From Devosia riboflavina (GTDB lineage: Bacteria; Pseudomonadota; Alphaproteobacteria; Rhizobiales; Devosiaceae), in contig NZ_JQGC01000002.1 in assembly GCF_000743575.1 (NCBI RefSeq), positions 62,001-126,000 of the forward strand: 64,000 nucleotides of DNA. The letters are read 5' to 3'. The position numbers and the translations under genes are program-made. Below are positions 29,134 to 39,469 of the stretch, piece by piece; position 1 is the stretch's first letter; every line of letters begins with the position of its first letter. The notes beneath the pieces were generated by a model. That model saw only the letters and a list, made by a program, of their open reading frames with translations, had not been told where the DNA came from and ran no database searches.

Positions 29134-30669
29134 TCAGCCCACCTCAACCCGTGCATCCGCGTGCTCTGCAAAACTGGCGAACTGGCTCAGCCGGTTGCGC
29201 AGGTGTTCGCCATTGAGGAAGGCATAGTCTTCCGGCAGTTGCAGCACCAGCACATCGCCCTCCAGCCGGAAGCGAATGCGCGGCAATATGCCCGGCATGG
29301 CCGCGGTCATCGGATAGGCCACGCGGAACAGTGTGCCGATCAGCCGCCCGCGCTTAATCATTTCCGGCGAAGCCAGCGGGATCAGCGTATTGGCCGACTT
29401 TGTCTTGAGCCCGTCATAGCGCACAGCGATGGCATGGGCGAGCACGGCACGGCCGGGATGATCGACGCCCGTCAGCGAGCCATAGGCTACAGAATCGACG
29501 CTCTGCGGCCCGCGATAATCGGGATGCGCGCGCCAGCCGATATCGGCCAGGAGGCACGCCACCTGCCGCAGCCGGCTTTCCTCTGCCGTTTCGACAGTAC
29601 CGGTGGCCGCAAAATACTGCGCGGTAAACTCGACCAGATCGGACGCATGAGCCGGAGAGCGCGACCGCAGCACCGACAATTCCTCGGCGCCCTGAATCAG
29701 CGGATCGACCGCCTGCTCGGCTTCCGACAGCAGTCCGTGCAGATAGCCTTCGCGGACCCCCAGCGCCGAGAATACGACACTCTCGAACTTCCCGGCGCGT
29801 AGCACTTCCGCCAGCACCGCCGCACCGAACGGCACCAGCTCTCGGCGCGAATTGCTGGCGCTGTTCGAGCCCGGATAGGTCTTCAGCGACTCGGCCGCAA
29901 TGATCTCTTCGCAGACCGCGATCATCTCCGCCGCCGGCACGACATAGTCCTGCACCATGTGCAAGGGATAGTCGCGCAGCTCGAGATGGAGCTTTGCAAG
30001 GGACCGCCAGGTGCCGCCGATGGCCGCAAATTGCCCACCTGGCTCAATGCCCGCCAGCAACGACTTCTTGAGCTTTTCGCGCACTAGGGCCGCAGCCTTC
30101 TTGGGCGACCCATCGGCATCGTCCTGCAGGCGAATGACGCCCAGTTCGTGCGACTGCCCGTTGGCGTCACGGCCGTTGGTTATGATCGATAGCTCAAGGC
30201 TGCCGCCGCCGAGATCACCGACCACACCTGCAAATCCCGGAATGCCAGCAACCACGCCAAGCGCCGCAAAATGCGCCTCTTCCTCGCCCGAAAGCACCCG
30301 AACCGGCGCCTCCATGATCGCTTCGACGGCCGAGACGAATTCTTCCCGATTGGCCGCATCGCGCACGGCCGAAGTCGCCAGCACATGTACCTTGCCGACG
30401 CGCATCATCCGCGCCACCAGCGCGAAACGCTTGATGGCGTCGAGTGCCTTTTCGACATTTGCATCGGCCAGCCGCCCGCTCTGGGCAATGCCCCGGCCGA
30501 GCGCGCAGGCCGATTTTTCGTTGTAGAGTGGCGTCAGCGAGCGCGCATGGCGCTCGTAGACGACAAGGCGAACCGAGTTGGACCCGATATCAAGGACAGC
30601 CACCGGCTGGGCCCCCTTGAGACGGCCCTGGGCCGTAGGATCCGCGTCTACGCCCCAGAATTGTGTCAA
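29134..30669 (-). CDS. ppx: Exopolyphosphatase (Ppx/GppA family)
   Basis: Releases phosphate from polyphosphate, or hydrolyses pppGpp, 511 residues. The ASKHA ATPase fold shows VLDIGSNSVRLVVYE near residue 25 and the second phosphate loop GDLGGGSLEL. RVLSGEEEAHFAALG is also typical. A C-terminal HD-like domain covers the last third. It is two bases downstream of ppk, giving a make-and-break polyphosphate operon. Confidence 0.95.
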   Translation of the reverse strand: MTQFWGVDADPTAQGRLKGAQPVAVLDIGSNSVRLVVYERHARSLTPLYNEKSACALGRGIAQSGRLADANVEKALDAIKRFALVARMMRVGKVHVLATSAVRDAANREEFVSAVEAIMEAPVRVLSGEEEAHFAALGVVAGIPGFAGVVGDLGGGSLELSIITNGRDANGQSHELGVIRLQDDADGSPKKAAALVREKLKKSLLAGIEPGGQFAAIGGTWRSLAKLHLELRDYPLHMVQDYVVPAAEMIAVCEEIIAAESLKTYPGSNSASNSRRELVPFGAAVLAEVLRAGKFESVVFSALGVREGYLHGLLSEAEQAVDPLIQGAEELSVLRSRSPAHASDLVEFTAQYFAATGTVETAEESRLRQVACLLADIGWRAHPDYRGPQSVDSVAYGSLTGVDHPGRAVLAHAIAVRYDGLKTKSANTLIPLASPEMIKRGRLIGTLFRVAYPMTAAMPGILPRIRFRLEGDVLVLQLPEDYAFLNGEHLRNRLSQFASFAEHADARVEVG

Positions 30670-30671
30670 AC

Positions 30672-32834
30672 TCAGCCCTCGTCGTCTCCAATACCCGCGC
30701 TGCCGCGTCCGGACAGCGAAGGATTGGTCATGAAATAGTCATGCGCATTGAAGGGTTCCGCCCCTTCCGCAACGCGCAAGCGATGGGAACTGCCATCTGG
30801 CAAGACTTCCCAACTTTGCTGATTGTCCTTCAAATAGGCAACTAGCGTTCTGTCAAGAATCTGCTTGTGCACGGTTCTGTTGAGAATCGGCACCATCACC
30901 TCGACGCGGCCGTCGAGGTTGCGGCCCATCAAGTCCGCTGAGGAAATATAGACCAGCGCCCGCTGTGAAGGCATGGATTCGCCATTGCCGAAGCAATAGA
31001 TGCGACTGTGTTCGAGGAACCGTCCGACCACCGACTTAACCCGGATATTGTCCGAGAAGCCGGGAATGCCTGGCCGCAGGCAGCAGATGCCGCGGACGAT
31101 GAGATCGACTTTCACCCCAGCCTGGCTCGCGTCATAAAGCGCATCGATCACCTGCGGATCGACCAGCGAATTCATCTTCAACAGGATCGATGCCGGCTGG
31201 CCGCTGCGCGCGAATTCGATTTCGCGGGCGATGTTATTCACCAGCGTCTCGCGCAGGTTGACAGGTGAAACCGCGATGGTTTCGAGCTCGGTTGGCCGCG
31301 CGTAGCCGGTGATGAAATTGAAGACGCGCGCCACGTCGCGAGTGATGGCCGGATCGATCGTGAAGTAGCTGAGATCGGTATAAATCTTGGCCGTAATCGG
31401 GTGATAGTTGCCCGTGCCGATATGGCAATAGCTGACGAGCTTGCCCTTTTCGCGCCGCACCACCTGGCTCAATTTGGCGTGGGTCTTCAGCTCGATAAAC
31501 CCGAAAACCACCTGCGCCCCAGCCCGCTCGAGGTCGCGGGCCCAGCGGATATTGGCTTCTTCGTCGAAGCGCGCCTTGAGTTCGACGAGGCAAGTCACCG
31601 ACTTGCCCGCCTCGGCCGCCATTACTAGCGCCTTGACGATCGGACTGTCCGACGACGTGCGATAAAGCGTCTGCTTGATAGCAACCACATCGGGGTCGCG
31701 CGCCGCCTGCATCAGGAATTGCGCAACGACGTCAAAGCTCTCGAACGGGTGGTGGACCAAAATATCCTTGGCCCGGATGGCAGCAAAATTGTCGCCGTTA
31801 TAGTCGCGGATACGCTCGGGGAAGCGCGCGATATAGGGCGGGAATTTCAGGTCCGGCCGCTCCACGTCGCAAATCTTGCGCGCATCGGCGAGCCCGAGGA
31901 AGCCGTTGACCTCGAACACGTCGGCATCCCTGATGCCCATCTGCTCGCCGATCTGGCGCTGCAGGGCACGCGGCATCGATCGCTCGATTTCAAGCCGGAT
32001 CACCTGGCCGCGACGACGCTGGCGCAGGGCGCTTTCGAATTCGACCACGAGATCGGCTGCTTCATCGTCGATTTCGATTTCGCTGTCGCGGATAATGCGG
32101 AACGCACCCGAACCGACGACCTCATGACCCGGAAACATCTTGTGGAAGAAGAGCTTGACCAGCGTGTCGATGGTCACGACTTCGCTGCGCCCCTCCGAAA
32201 CCAGTTCGTTGGGCAGGTTGATGAAGCGATCGAGATTGCCCGGAATACGAACCAACGCCGTCAGTGGCTGGTCGCTGTCGGGACGCTTCAGTTCAAAGGC
32301 CAGCGCCAGCCCAAGATTGGGAATGAACGGGAACGGATGTGCCGGATCGACTGCGATCGGGGTCAGCACCGGAAAAATCTCTTCGCGGAAGAGCTTTTGC
32401 AGATACGCCACCTGCTCTTCACTGAGATCGTTGGATTCGTGGATCACGACATTCTGCGCGAACAGTTCCTCGCGCAGCGTTTCCCAATGATCCTGCTGGT
32501 CCCGCTGCAGGTGCTGGGCCAGCGTCGCGATTTCCTCTAGCTGCTCGGCCGGCGTCAGCCCATCGGCACTCTGCTTGGTTAGGCCCGCCCGTATCTGGCC
32601 CTTGAGGCCCGCCACGCGCACCATGTAGAATTCGTCGAGATTATTGGCCGAAATCGACACGAAGCGCAGGCGTTCGAGCAGCGGATGCGCCTCGTTGCCG
32701 GCTTCCTCCAATACGCGCATGTTGAACTGCAGCCAGCTCACCTCGCGGTTGACGAACCGCGCCGGGCTGGTTCGCAACGCCTCGACATCCGGCCCAGCGC
32801 CTTCTGCCTCGGTGATCTCGCTCATGTCATTCAT
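30672..32834 (-). CDS. ppk: Polyphosphate kinase 1
   Basis: Synthesises polyphosphate from ATP, 720 residues. The N-terminal domain starts [20 protein letters not shown]. The autophosphorylated histidine is H471 in [11 protein letters not shown]. The conserved [14 protein letters not shown] and [15 protein letters not shown] segments are present. ATG 32834 overlaps hdaA by eight bases; ATG 32825 would just clear it. The hdaA-ppk-ppx order is typical of alphaproteobacteria. Confidence 0.97.
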   Translation of the reverse strand: MNDMSEITEAEGAGPDVEALRTSPARFVNREVSWLQFNMRVLEEAGNEAHPLLERLRFVSISANNLDEFYMVRVAGLKGQIRAGLTKQSADGLTPAEQLEEIATLAQHLQRDQQDHWETLREELFAQNVVIHESNDLSEEQVAYLQKLFREEIFPVLTPIAVDPAHPFPFIPNLGLALAFELKRPDSDQPLTALVRIPGNLDRFINLPNELVSEGRSEVVTIDTLVKLFFHKMFPGHEVVGSGAFRIIRDSEIEIDDEAADLVVEFESALRQRRRGQVIRLEIERSMPRALQRQIGEQMGIRDADVFEVNGFLGLADARKICDVERPDLKFPPYIARFPERIRDYNGDNFAAIRAKDILVHHPFESFDVVAQFLMQAARDPDVVAIKQTLYRTSSDSPIVKALVMAAEAGKSVTCLVELKARFDEEANIRWARDLERAGAQVVFGFIELKTHAKLSQVVRREKGKLVSYCHIGTGNYHPITAKIYTDLSYFTIDPAITRDVARVFNFITGYARPTELETIAVSPVNLRETLVNNIAREIEFARSGQPASILLKMNSLVDPQVIDALYDASQAGVKVDLIVRGICCLRPGIPGFSDNIRVKSVVGRFLEHSRIYCFGNGESMPSQRALVYISSADLMGRNLDGRVEVMVPILNRTVHKQILDRTLVAYLKDNQQSWEVLPDGSSHRLRVAEGAEPFNAHDYFMTNPSLSGRGSAGIGDDEG

Positions 32835-33573
32835 CGCTTAAAGGGTCCCAGTCCTGTTGGCTGCCACCGTCGCGCTCCGCCTCCCGGAGCGCCAGGGCCT
32901 CTGCTGCAATCGTTCGGGTAATGGCCGTGCCCCTCGCCAGGGCCAGCCGGTCCATGCGGTCGGCCAGTTCGCCCACTTCCTCGGGGCTGCGTTCCATGCG
33001 CGCCACGAGATAATGGATGATTTTTGGGTCGACCTTGATCTGACGATCGCCGAAAAGTTTGGCGAACATCTGTGACAGTTCTATGTCGTCGCTGACCTCG
33101 AGCCGGAAGGCCGGGGCGCGCCGCACGCGCGAGCGCACGTCGTCGGTCCTGAGCGGCCACTTGGCAATGTCGTCGCGCGCCGTCAGCAGCAGCGTCCGGT
33201 TGCCGCGCATGGCCTGATTGAGCAGGTGAAAGAGGCTCGGTTCGTCATAGCCCAGCCGGTCCACATCCTCGACCAACAGCGGCCCGCGCCCGTCAGCTTC
33301 GGCAATGGCTGTGATCGTCTCCGGCGTCACAATCACCGCATGGCTGCGATCGGCAAAAATGCGCGCCAGATGCGATTTCCCCGAAGCCGGCGGGCCAATG
33401 AGCAGCGTCACGGCATCCGGCCAATGCGGCCAGGCGCCAATGCGCCCATGGGCCAAGGCATTGCCTTCCCCCACCAGAAAATCGTCCGCGGCGTGAGATG
33501 GTGTATGCTCGAACTCGAGCGGCAATTGCCGCAGCCGGTCGTTACGCAGTGGGGTTACCACCCTGGCCACCAT
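32827..33573 (-). CDS. hdaA: HdaA, DnaA-related regulator of replication initiation
   Basis: DnaA-like AAA+ protein without the DNA-binding domain, 248 residues. Walker A is [10 protein letters not shown] (60 on), Walker B is LLVEDVDRL, and sensor regions are [12 protein letters not shown] and [15 protein letters not shown]. HdaA with the DnaN clamp promotes DnaA-ATP hydrolysis. The start ATG 33573 overlaps the permease 3' end by 32 bases; the frame continues 46 codons upstream within that gene without family sequence. It is followed directly by ppk. Confidence 0.9.
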   Translation of the reverse strand: MVARVVTPLRNDRLRQLPLEFEHTPSHAADDFLVGEGNALAHGRIGAWPHWPDAVTLLIGPPASGKSHLARIFADRSHAVIVTPETITAIAEADGRGPLLVEDVDRLGYDEPSLFHLLNQAMRGNRTLLLTARDDIAKWPLRTDDVRSRVRRAPAFRLEVSDDIELSQMFAKLFGDRQIKVDPKIIHYLVARMERSPEEVGELADRMDRLALARGTAITRTIAAEALALREAERDGGSQQDWDPLSDE

Positions 33574-34666
33574 GGGTTGATCCGAGATAGAGGCTGCTAC
33601 CCTTATACTTGCGAATGCCGTAGCGCACGAGCACCCCGCCGATCGCCGCCAGCGGCACAGCCAGCAACAGGCCGACAAAGCCGAACAGGGCGCCGAAAGC
33701 GAGCAGGGCAAACATCAGCCAGACCGGATTGATATTGATCGAGCTACCGACCAGCTTGGGATAGAGCACATTGCCCTCGACGAACTGCCAGCCCATGAAA
33801 AGGCCGAAGACGAGGGCAATCATCCACCAGTTGGGCCAGAACTGAACCGTGGCAATGCCCATGGAAAGGGCGAAGCCGACACCGAACCCGACATAGGGAA
33901 TAAAGCTCAAGAGCCCCGCAATCAGCCCCACGGCGAGGCCATAATTGAGCCCGACGAGCGATAGTGCGCCCGCATAGAACACGGCGTCGATAACAAGCAC
34001 ACCGCCCTGCCCGCGGATCACACCGGCCATGGAGCTGTCGATATCTCGCAAAATGCCGAGGATTTCCGGGCGCTGCTTTCGCGGCAACAGATCATGCAGC
34101 CCGCGCACCATGCTGTCCCAATCGAGCAGCAGGTAGAACGCGACGACGGGAGTAAAAATCGCAAAACCGATCACGCTGATCAGCGTCATGCCGGAAGCGA
34201 GAATTTCCGAGGTGACGACACCGGCAAAGCCGACGATCTGCCCCAGCATATCCGAAACGGTGCGCTCGACCTGCGCGGCGCGCTCCGGCCCCAGCCACTC
34301 GTTGAGTTCGGGCGCCCATTTACGCACCATGGCCTCGAGATCCGCCGCATAGCCCGGCAGGCGCTGCACCAGCCCCACGACCTGCTGCGCCACCATCGGA
34401 ACGATCATGACGAAGATGCCGGCAATGATGGCGACAACGCTGAGCAGCACGACCGCCGTGGCCCAGCCACGGTTGAAATGCCAGCGCTGCAATTGGTTGA
34501 CCAGCGGATTGAGCAGATAGGCCAGTGCCGCGCCGACCACGAAGGGCAGGAGTATGCCGCGGAAGATCCACAGAGCCAGGATCAGGAAGACAAAGAAGCC
34601 GATCCAGATCAGCACTTGATTTCTAAGGTTCATGGTGCCGGGCGGCCCTTGCGTCTGACTATCCAA
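33542..34666 (-). CDS. AI-2E/PerM-family permease
   Basis: Polytopic membrane protein of 374 residues, or 363 from ATG 34633. It has N-terminal hydrophobic segments (VLIWIGFFVFLILALWIF, GILLPFVVGAALAYLL), a central amphipathic region and C-terminal spans, in the pattern of the AI-2E transporter superfamily. The LNPLVNQLQR and SFIPYVGFGVGF segments are characteristic. Actual substrate is unknown. The 3' end overlaps hdaA, so the two are one operon with ppk and ppx. Confidence 0.88.
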   Translation of the reverse strand: MDSQTQGPPGTMNLRNQVLIWIGFFVFLILALWIFRGILLPFVVGAALAYLLNPLVNQLQRWHFNRGWATAVVLLSVVAIIAGIFVMIVPMVAQQVVGLVQRLPGYAADLEAMVRKWAPELNEWLGPERAAQVERTVSDMLGQIVGFAGVVTSEILASGMTLISVIGFAIFTPVVAFYLLLDWDSMVRGLHDLLPRKQRPEILGILRDIDSSMAGVIRGQGGVLVIDAVFYAGALSLVGLNYGLAVGLIAGLLSFIPYVGFGVGFALSMGIATVQFWPNWWMIALVFGLFMGWQFVEGNVLYPKLVGSSININPVWLMFALLAFGALFGFVGLLLAVPLAAIGGVLVRYGIRKYKGSSLYLGSTHGGQGGNPTA

Positions 34667-34869
34667 GAAGCTATCAGGCCTTCAGGCGAAATAAGCAGAA
34701 AGCGTCTATCACTTTCGGCTTACGAAACCGCCGCAAAAACAAAGACCTGGAGCGTTGCGCGATTCGAGGATCGCACGAAAAGCTCTAGCGGCCAGCACCG
34801 TTAAGTTCAACCAGACCGGGTCTCGGTAGCCAAAGCGTTCCCGATATCCCCAGCAATGGCTTTAGGCTC

Positions 34870-35946
34870 ATGTCCGACGCGCAAAACCTGCCATCAAACG
34901 GCCTGTCATACAAGCAGGCGGGTGTCGATATCGATGCTGGCAATGCTCTGGTCGAGGCGATCAAGCCCGCCGTACGCTCCACCCGCCGCCCCGGCGCCGA
35001 TGGCGAAATCGGCGGTTTTGGCGGCCTTTTCGACCTCAAGGCCGCTGGCTTCAAGGATCCGGTTCTCGTCGCTGCCAATGACGGCGTGGGCACGAAGCTG
35101 AAAATCGCCATCGATACCGGCAAGCACGACACGATCGGCCAGGACCTCGTCGCCATGTGCGTCAACGACCTCGTCGTGCAAGGCGCCGAGCCGCTTTTCT
35201 TCCTCGATTATTTCGCCACCGGCAAACTCGACGTCGCCCAGGGTACCGCCATCGTTGAAGGCATTGCCCATGGCTGCCGCCTCGCCGGCTGCGCGTTGAT
35301 CGGCGGGGAAACCGCCGAAATGCCGGGCATGTATCACGGCAATGACTATGACCTCGCCGGCTTCGCCGTCGGCGCCGCCGAGCGCGATGCCCTGCTGCCG
35401 CGCAAGGATATTGCCGCCGGCGACACGCTCGTCGCCATCGCCTCTTCGGGCGTTCATTCCAACGGCTATTCGCTTGTCCGCAAAATCGTCGATCTCTCCG
35501 GTCTCGCCTGGACAGCCGATGCCCCCTTCGAAGCCGGCAAGACCCTCGCCGAAGCCCTCCTCGAACCCACCCGCATCTACGTAAAACCGCTCCTCGCCGC
35601 CCTCAAGGCCGGCATTGGCATCAAGGCCCTGGCCCACATCACCGGCGGCGGCTTCATCGACAATATCCCGCGCGTCCTGCCCGACAACCTCGCGGCCGAT
35701 GTCGATCTCGATGCCGTCACCGTGCCTGCCGTCTTCGGCTGGCTCTCAAAGGTCGGCGGCATGAGCGAGCGCGAAATGCTGCGCACCTTCAATTGCGGCG
35801 TCGGCATGCTCGTCGCCGTCACGCCGGAAGATGCCGAAAAGCTCGTGGAAAGCCTCACCGCCTCGGGCGAAACCGCCGCGATTGTCGGCCAGTTGACCCC
35901 GCGTAGCGGCGAACCCGTCACCTTCCGCGGAAAGCTCGCCCTGTGA
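34870..35946 (+). CDS. purM: Phosphoribosylformylglycinamidine cyclo-ligase
   Basis: AIR synthetase of purine biosynthesis, 358 residues. It starts [18 protein letters not shown] and shows the glycine-rich [10 protein letters not shown], the [10 protein letters not shown] motif, [20 protein letters not shown] and [11 protein letters not shown]. The 203-base gap upstream, shared with the divergent permease gene, should hold both promoters. The stop overlaps the purN GTG start by four bases. Confidence 0.98.
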   Translation: MSDAQNLPSNGLSYKQAGVDIDAGNALVEAIKPAVRSTRRPGADGEIGGFGGLFDLKAAGFKDPVLVAANDGVGTKLKIAIDTGKHDTIGQDLVAMCVNDLVVQGAEPLFFLDYFATGKLDVAQGTAIVEGIAHGCRLAGCALIGGETAEMPGMYHGNDYDLAGFAVGAAERDALLPRKDIAAGDTLVAIASSGVHSNGYSLVRKIVDLSGLAWTADAPFEAGKTLAEALLEPTRIYVKPLLAALKAGIGIKALAHITGGGFIDNIPRVLPDNLAADVDLDAVTVPAVFGWLSKVGGMSEREMLRTFNCGVGMLVAVTPEDAEKLVESLTASGETAAIVGQLTPRSGEPVTFRGKLAL

Positions 35947-36527
35947 GCCGCAAAAAGGTCGGCGTCCTCATTTCCGGCCGCGGCTCCAACATGTCCGCGC
36001 TCATTGAAGCCAGCAAGGCTCCCGACTATCCCGCCGAGATCGTCGGCGTTCTCTCCAACAAGGCGGCCGCGCCGGGTCTGCTCACAGCCCAGGAGCATGG
36101 CATCGCCACGGCCTCCCTGGCCCAGAGCAAGTTCCCGAGCCGGGAGATGTTCGAAGACACGATGACCCAGATCCTTGAGAGCTGGGAGGTCGACTATGTC
36201 TGCCTCGCCGGCTTCATGCGCATCCTGGGCGAAGATTTCGTGTTGCGCTGGCAGGGCCGGATGGTCAACATCCACCCCTCCCTCTTGCCCCTCTACAAGG
36301 GCCTCGACACCCATGCCCGCGTGCTGGCCGCCGGCGATGCCGAACACGGCTGCACCGTGCACTTCGTCACGCCCGGCCTCGATGAAGGTCCCACCATTCT
36401 CCAGGCCCGCGTGCCGGTCCTCCCTGGCGATACGCCCGAGACGCTGACCGCACGCGTGCTCGTCGAAGAGCACAAGCTCTATCCCCTGGCCCTGGCGATG
36501 CTCGCCCGCGGCGAAGTCTCGCTTTAG
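35943..36527 (+). CDS. purN: Phosphoribosylglycinamide formyltransferase
   Basis: GAR transformylase using 10-formyl-tetrahydrofolate, 194 residues. The GTG start overlaps the purM stop (GTGA). Motifs include [23 protein letters not shown], the catalytic INHPSLLP-like stretch ([13 protein letters not shown]) and TPGLDEGP with the conserved Asp. The stop overlaps that of the opposing membrane protein gene by three bases. Confidence 0.97.
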   Translation: MSRKKVGVLISGRGSNMSALIEASKAPDYPAEIVGVLSNKAAAPGLLTAQEHGIATASLAQSKFPSREMFEDTMTQILESWEVDYVCLAGFMRILGEDFVLRWQGRMVNIHPSLLPLYKGLDTHARVLAAGDAEHGCTVHFVTPGLDEGPTILQARVPVLPGDTPETLTARVLVEEHKLYPLALAMLARGEVSL

Positions 36528-37015
36528 GCGGCAGCCGTGGCCCGACCCTCACGCCGCAGCACGACGATCTGCACGATCAGCCCGACGACAAAGGCCAGCA
36601 GCAGCGCGCCATGAGACCCCAGCACAATGGGCGAACTCACGCTCGATGCCAGCGGCGCCCCATCCGGCACCCGCGTCAGCGTTTCCGTGGTCGTCGGCAA
36701 CAATAGCAGCAAGACGCTGAAACTGAGGCTGATGGTTTCGATATAACGCCGCAGGCGACCCAAAAAGGTCACGTGGTGAATGCCATAGCCCACGGCGATC
36801 AAGATGAGCGTCAGGCCGCCAATGGCATAGCTTACCGGCTGCTTGGCCACCAGAAACGCCGTGGCGCCGCCCAAAACCATCGAAGCAAAATAGATCGCGC
36901 CCGGAATAGACCGCGGCACGATGCGCCCATGCCGCACCAGCATATAGGCAGCCATGGCGAGGGCGGGCAGGCTGCCAAGCGTATGAACCCAACCAATGGG
37001 AGAAATACCGAACAT
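36524..37015 (-). CDS. Integral membrane protein under TetR control (inferred)
   Basis: Hydrophobic protein of 163 residues with about five membrane segments (LGSLPALAMAAYMLV, IPGAIYFASMVLGGATAFLV, YAIGGLTLILIAVGYGIHH, TISLSFSVLLLLLP, LGSHGALLLAFVVGLIVQIVVL). I recognise no functional motif. ATG 37015 has an AAGGA site; the longer frame to 37132 crosses the promoter. The neighbouring TetR gene and the shared operator-like repeats at 37059 and 37696 suggest it is the regulator's target, perhaps a stress or efflux-related membrane protein. Confidence 0.8.
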   Translation of the reverse strand: MFGISPIGWVHTLGSLPALAMAAYMLVRHGRIVPRSIPGAIYFASMVLGGATAFLVAKQPVSYAIGGLTLILIAVGYGIHHVTFLGRLRRYIETISLSFSVLLLLLPTTTETLTRVPDGAPLASSVSSPIVLGSHGALLLAFVVGLIVQIVVLRREGRATAAA

Positions 37016-37058
37016 TTTTGGTCCTTCATATCGAGAGGCGCACCACACGCCCATATAT

Positions 37059-37072
37059 CTACTAGTTGGTAG
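37059..37072 (-). promoter_or_regulatory. Candidate TetR operator and promoter of the membrane protein gene
   Basis: The inverted repeat CTAC-N6-GTAG lies 44-57 bases upstream of the membrane protein start. A -10-like TATATG follows on the minus strand (around 37052-37057). The same half-sites and spacing occur before the tetR gene at 37696-37713, which makes a shared operator likely. Confidence 0.6.
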
Positions 37073-37109
37073 GCAGTGCTGCCAAATATCGGCGCGCGCC
37101 CCCGAAACC

Positions 37110-37688
37110 TTACCTGACAAAGCGCTCCACAAGCGGCCCGACGATCATTTCGAATACTGCTGCATCGCCATGGGCGCGGCTCGAAAGCATGGCCCCATGC
37201 ACAGTGGCCACAAAAACTTCCGCTTCGATCTCGGGCGCGTGCACCATCTGCAGGCCTCCCCGCTCGATGCCCTCGCGGAACACGCTCGCTACCCACACAG
37301 CCAGCGCCCGAAAATGCGCCCGTACCTCTGCCGCCACTTCTTCGGGCAAGGCCGGCATCTGGCTCGCCAGCAAAGCGCAAACACAGAACGGCTCCGAACC
37401 CGAGGCAATGCAGGTCTGCCAATAGCCCGTGTAGGCCCGCAGTCTTTCTGCCGGGTCCGCAATGGCCTGATCCATTTGCCGGAGCCCTTCTACGGCCTCG
37501 CGGCGATACTGCTCCACCAGAACCCGAACCAATTGCGCCTTGGTCGGAAAATGGTGATGGATGCTGGCCTTGCGGATACCGACCACGTTGGAAATATCCG
37601 CATAGCTGAATCCGTCATATCCGCCCGACAAAATGAGCGGTCGCGTGCGGCGAATGATTTCTTCGGCAGTGCTGGAAAGCTCGGTCAT
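37110..37688 (-). CDS. TetR-family transcriptional repressor
   Basis: Repressor of 192 residues. The N-terminal helix-turn-helix is GYDGFSYADISNVVGIRKASIHHHF in outline, with the family-typical ASIHHHFPTKAQLV end. The C-terminal ligand domain contains several Cys residues (CIASGSEPFCVCALLA), which might sense electrophiles or metals; that is inference. It lies 94 bases upstream of the membrane protein gene in the same direction, and matching inverted repeats precede both genes, pointing to autoregulation. Confidence 0.92.
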   Translation of the reverse strand: MTELSSTAEEIIRRTRPLILSGGYDGFSYADISNVVGIRKASIHHHFPTKAQLVRVLVEQYRREAVEGLRQMDQAIADPAERLRAYTGYWQTCIASGSEPFCVCALLASQMPALPEEVAAEVRAHFRALAVWVASVFREGIERGGLQMVHAPEIEAEVFVATVHGAMLSSRAHGDAAVFEMIVGPLVERFVR

Positions 37689-37695
37689 GCAATTT

Positions 37696-37713
37696 ACCTA
37701 CCTTCTAGTAGGT
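37696..37713 (-). promoter_or_regulatory. Candidate TetR autoregulatory operator
   Basis: Perfect inverted repeat ACCTAC-N6-GTAGGT located 8-25 bases before the tetR ATG (37688). Its core CTAC-N6-GTAG matches the repeat at 37059-37072 before the downstream membrane gene. Confidence 0.65.
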
Positions 37714-37719
37714 TGTTCG

Positions 37720-38337
37720 TCAATCGACAATCTCCTCAGGCCAAGGTTCGAACTGCAGTTCCGGCCAAAGCTGCAGCGCGCGCGCCCCTTTGCCCTCATG
37801 CGTAGCCCGGCTGGGCAATGCCGGGTTCGGCGTCAGCCGAAACGAGAACATGTCGTCGAGCCCGAAGGGCGCAAAGATGACAATCTTCCCGTCCTCTATC
37901 CGCGCTGCAACCGCATGTGTCCTGGTGGCAAAATAGCGCAGCATGTCCGCGCTACAGCTCAGTTCCGGATAGGCCAGCCCGAATTTTTCTGGAAACCAGA
38001 GGTGCACCCGCGCCTGATTGCGCACTTCGACCGGAATCGGGCTGTCGGCAAAATAAGCCCGCGCCCGTCGAATGACCCGATCTTCCGCCTCATAGCTTCG
38101 GTCGCTCGCGTCGAAATAGACGACATCGGCATCCTTAATGCCCCGATGCCTCTCGCGACCTGTGAGAACATTCCAGACCGTATTGTAGATCGCCCCCGAG
38201 CCGAGCAACGGGTCAGGCAGTCCGAGCTCCGCCATGCCCCTCAGCAGCACCATCAGCACCGGATCATCGACGATAATGTCGATCAGCGCCTGGCGCTGTA
38301 TGTCGGCATCGAGTCCGGAATACTTGAGATGCGTCAT
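37720..38337 (-). CDS. Nucleotidyltransferase family protein (PF06042-like)
   Basis: Protein of 205 residues of the DUF925/NTP_transf_6 type. The hallmark is LGSGAIYNTVWNVLTGR followed by the acidic IKDADVVYFDASD. The C-terminal half carries LWFPEKFGLAYPEL and a YFATRTHAVAARIE segment. The cellular role of the family is unknown. ATG 38337 is the likely start; the frame extends to 38385. It is followed by the tetR operator region. Confidence 0.82.
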   Translation of the reverse strand: MTHLKYSGLDADIQRQALIDIIVDDPVLMVLLRGMAELGLPDPLLGSGAIYNTVWNVLTGRERHRGIKDADVVYFDASDRSYEAEDRVIRRARAYFADSPIPVEVRNQARVHLWFPEKFGLAYPELSCSADMLRYFATRTHAVAARIEDGKIVIFAPFGLDDMFSFRLTPNPALPSRATHEGKGARALQLWPELQFEPWPEEIVD

Positions 38338-38519
38338 CGCCGCTGCGTCTCCTCGTCCTCGCAAGGCACCAGAGGCCGCTGACACACACTGTCAGCAGAC
38401 AAGGGCCTAATGCCCGCAGGCAAACCGAACGCATCAACGCAATTGATGGCCCCCATCGTCAAAATCGGTTCGACGCGACTCCTTTTGCCCGCTAACCTCA
38501 GCACAAAAGGAGAACGCCT

Positions 38520-39422
38520 GTGCCGCTACGCTATTGGTTGCTGATCATTCTGCTCGGTGCGGTCTGGGGCAGCTCCTTCCTTTTCAATGCCATTCTTATT
38601 CGCGAGATCAGCCCACTCTGGGTCTCTGCCGGTCGCGTCACGCTCGGCGCGGCAATCTGCTGGGTCTATTTCTTCGCCACGCGCAAAACCCTGCCCAAGG
38701 ACGGCAGGATTTATTGGCAATTGCTGGTCCTGGGCATTCTCAACTATGCCATTCCCTTCTCGCTCTTTCCCTTTGCCGAGCACACCGTCGCCAGCAGCAT
38801 TGTCGGCGTCATCAATGGCCTGACGCCGATGAGCACCGTCATCGTCTCGCAGCTCTGGCCGGGCGGCGAAAAGGCGACCTGGAACAAGATCGTCGGCGTC
38901 ATCGTGGGGTTCCTCGGCGCCGTCATCCTCGCCCTGCCCTCGCTTGGTGCCGGCGCCTCCGCCCAGGTCATCGGCCTCCTCGCCGCGCTTCTTGCCACCA
39001 TCTGCTACGCGGTGACCCTCAACTATGCCCGGCGCTTCAAGGCCATCGAACCAGCCGTCGTCGCTACCTGTTCGCTCACCGGCGCCGCCCTGGTGTCGCT
39101 GCCGGTAGCGCTGCTCTTTTCGGGTCTGCCCATCATCACCCGGCTCGAAACCTGGGGCGCGCTCTTTGCCATCGCGACTTTCTCGACCAGCTTCAGCTTC
39201 CTGCTCGTCTACTGGCTGCTGCCCCGCGTCGGCCCCACCAATCTCTCGCTCAACACCTACATCACGCCGATCTCGGCGATTCTCCTTGGCGTGCTCATCC
39301 TTCACGAGCGCTTCGAGCCCGTGCACATCGCCGGCATCGTGGTGATCTTCATCGGCCTGATCTTCATGGATGGCCGTCTGGTGCAGCGCTGGCGCCCGAC
39401 CGCAGCCAAGTCTGCCGGCTGA
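38520..39422 (+). CDS. EamA/DMT-family permease
   Basis: Ten-span transporter of 300 residues starting with GTG 38520, preceded by a good AAGGAGA site. The first EamA repeat has GAVWGSSFLFNAILIREISPLWV; the second has a matching helix pattern ending in GVLILHERFEPVHIAGIVVIF. The sequence differs from the permease at 3861-4760. Substrate unknown. It is divergent from the nucleotidyltransferase gene. Confidence 0.9.
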   Translation: MPLRYWLLIILLGAVWGSSFLFNAILIREISPLWVSAGRVTLGAAICWVYFFATRKTLPKDGRIYWQLLVLGILNYAIPFSLFPFAEHTVASSIVGVINGLTPMSTVIVSQLWPGGEKATWNKIVGVIVGFLGAVILALPSLGAGASAQVIGLLAALLATICYAVTLNYARRFKAIEPAVVATCSLTGAALVSLPVALLFSGLPIITRLETWGALFAIATFSTSFSFLLVYWLLPRVGPTNLSLNTYITPISAILLGVLILHERFEPVHIAGIVVIFIGLIFMDGRLVQRWRPTAAKSAG

Positions 39423-39469
39423 CGCGGAACCCTCCTTGAAGCCCCACGTTGGCCTCAAGGAGGTGTGCC

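Noticed and set aside
34750..34795. Possible repeat GCGATTCGAGGATCGC before purM
   Set aside because: Only a 5-base stem is formed and the context is an ordinary divergent promoter gap, so it is too weak to list.
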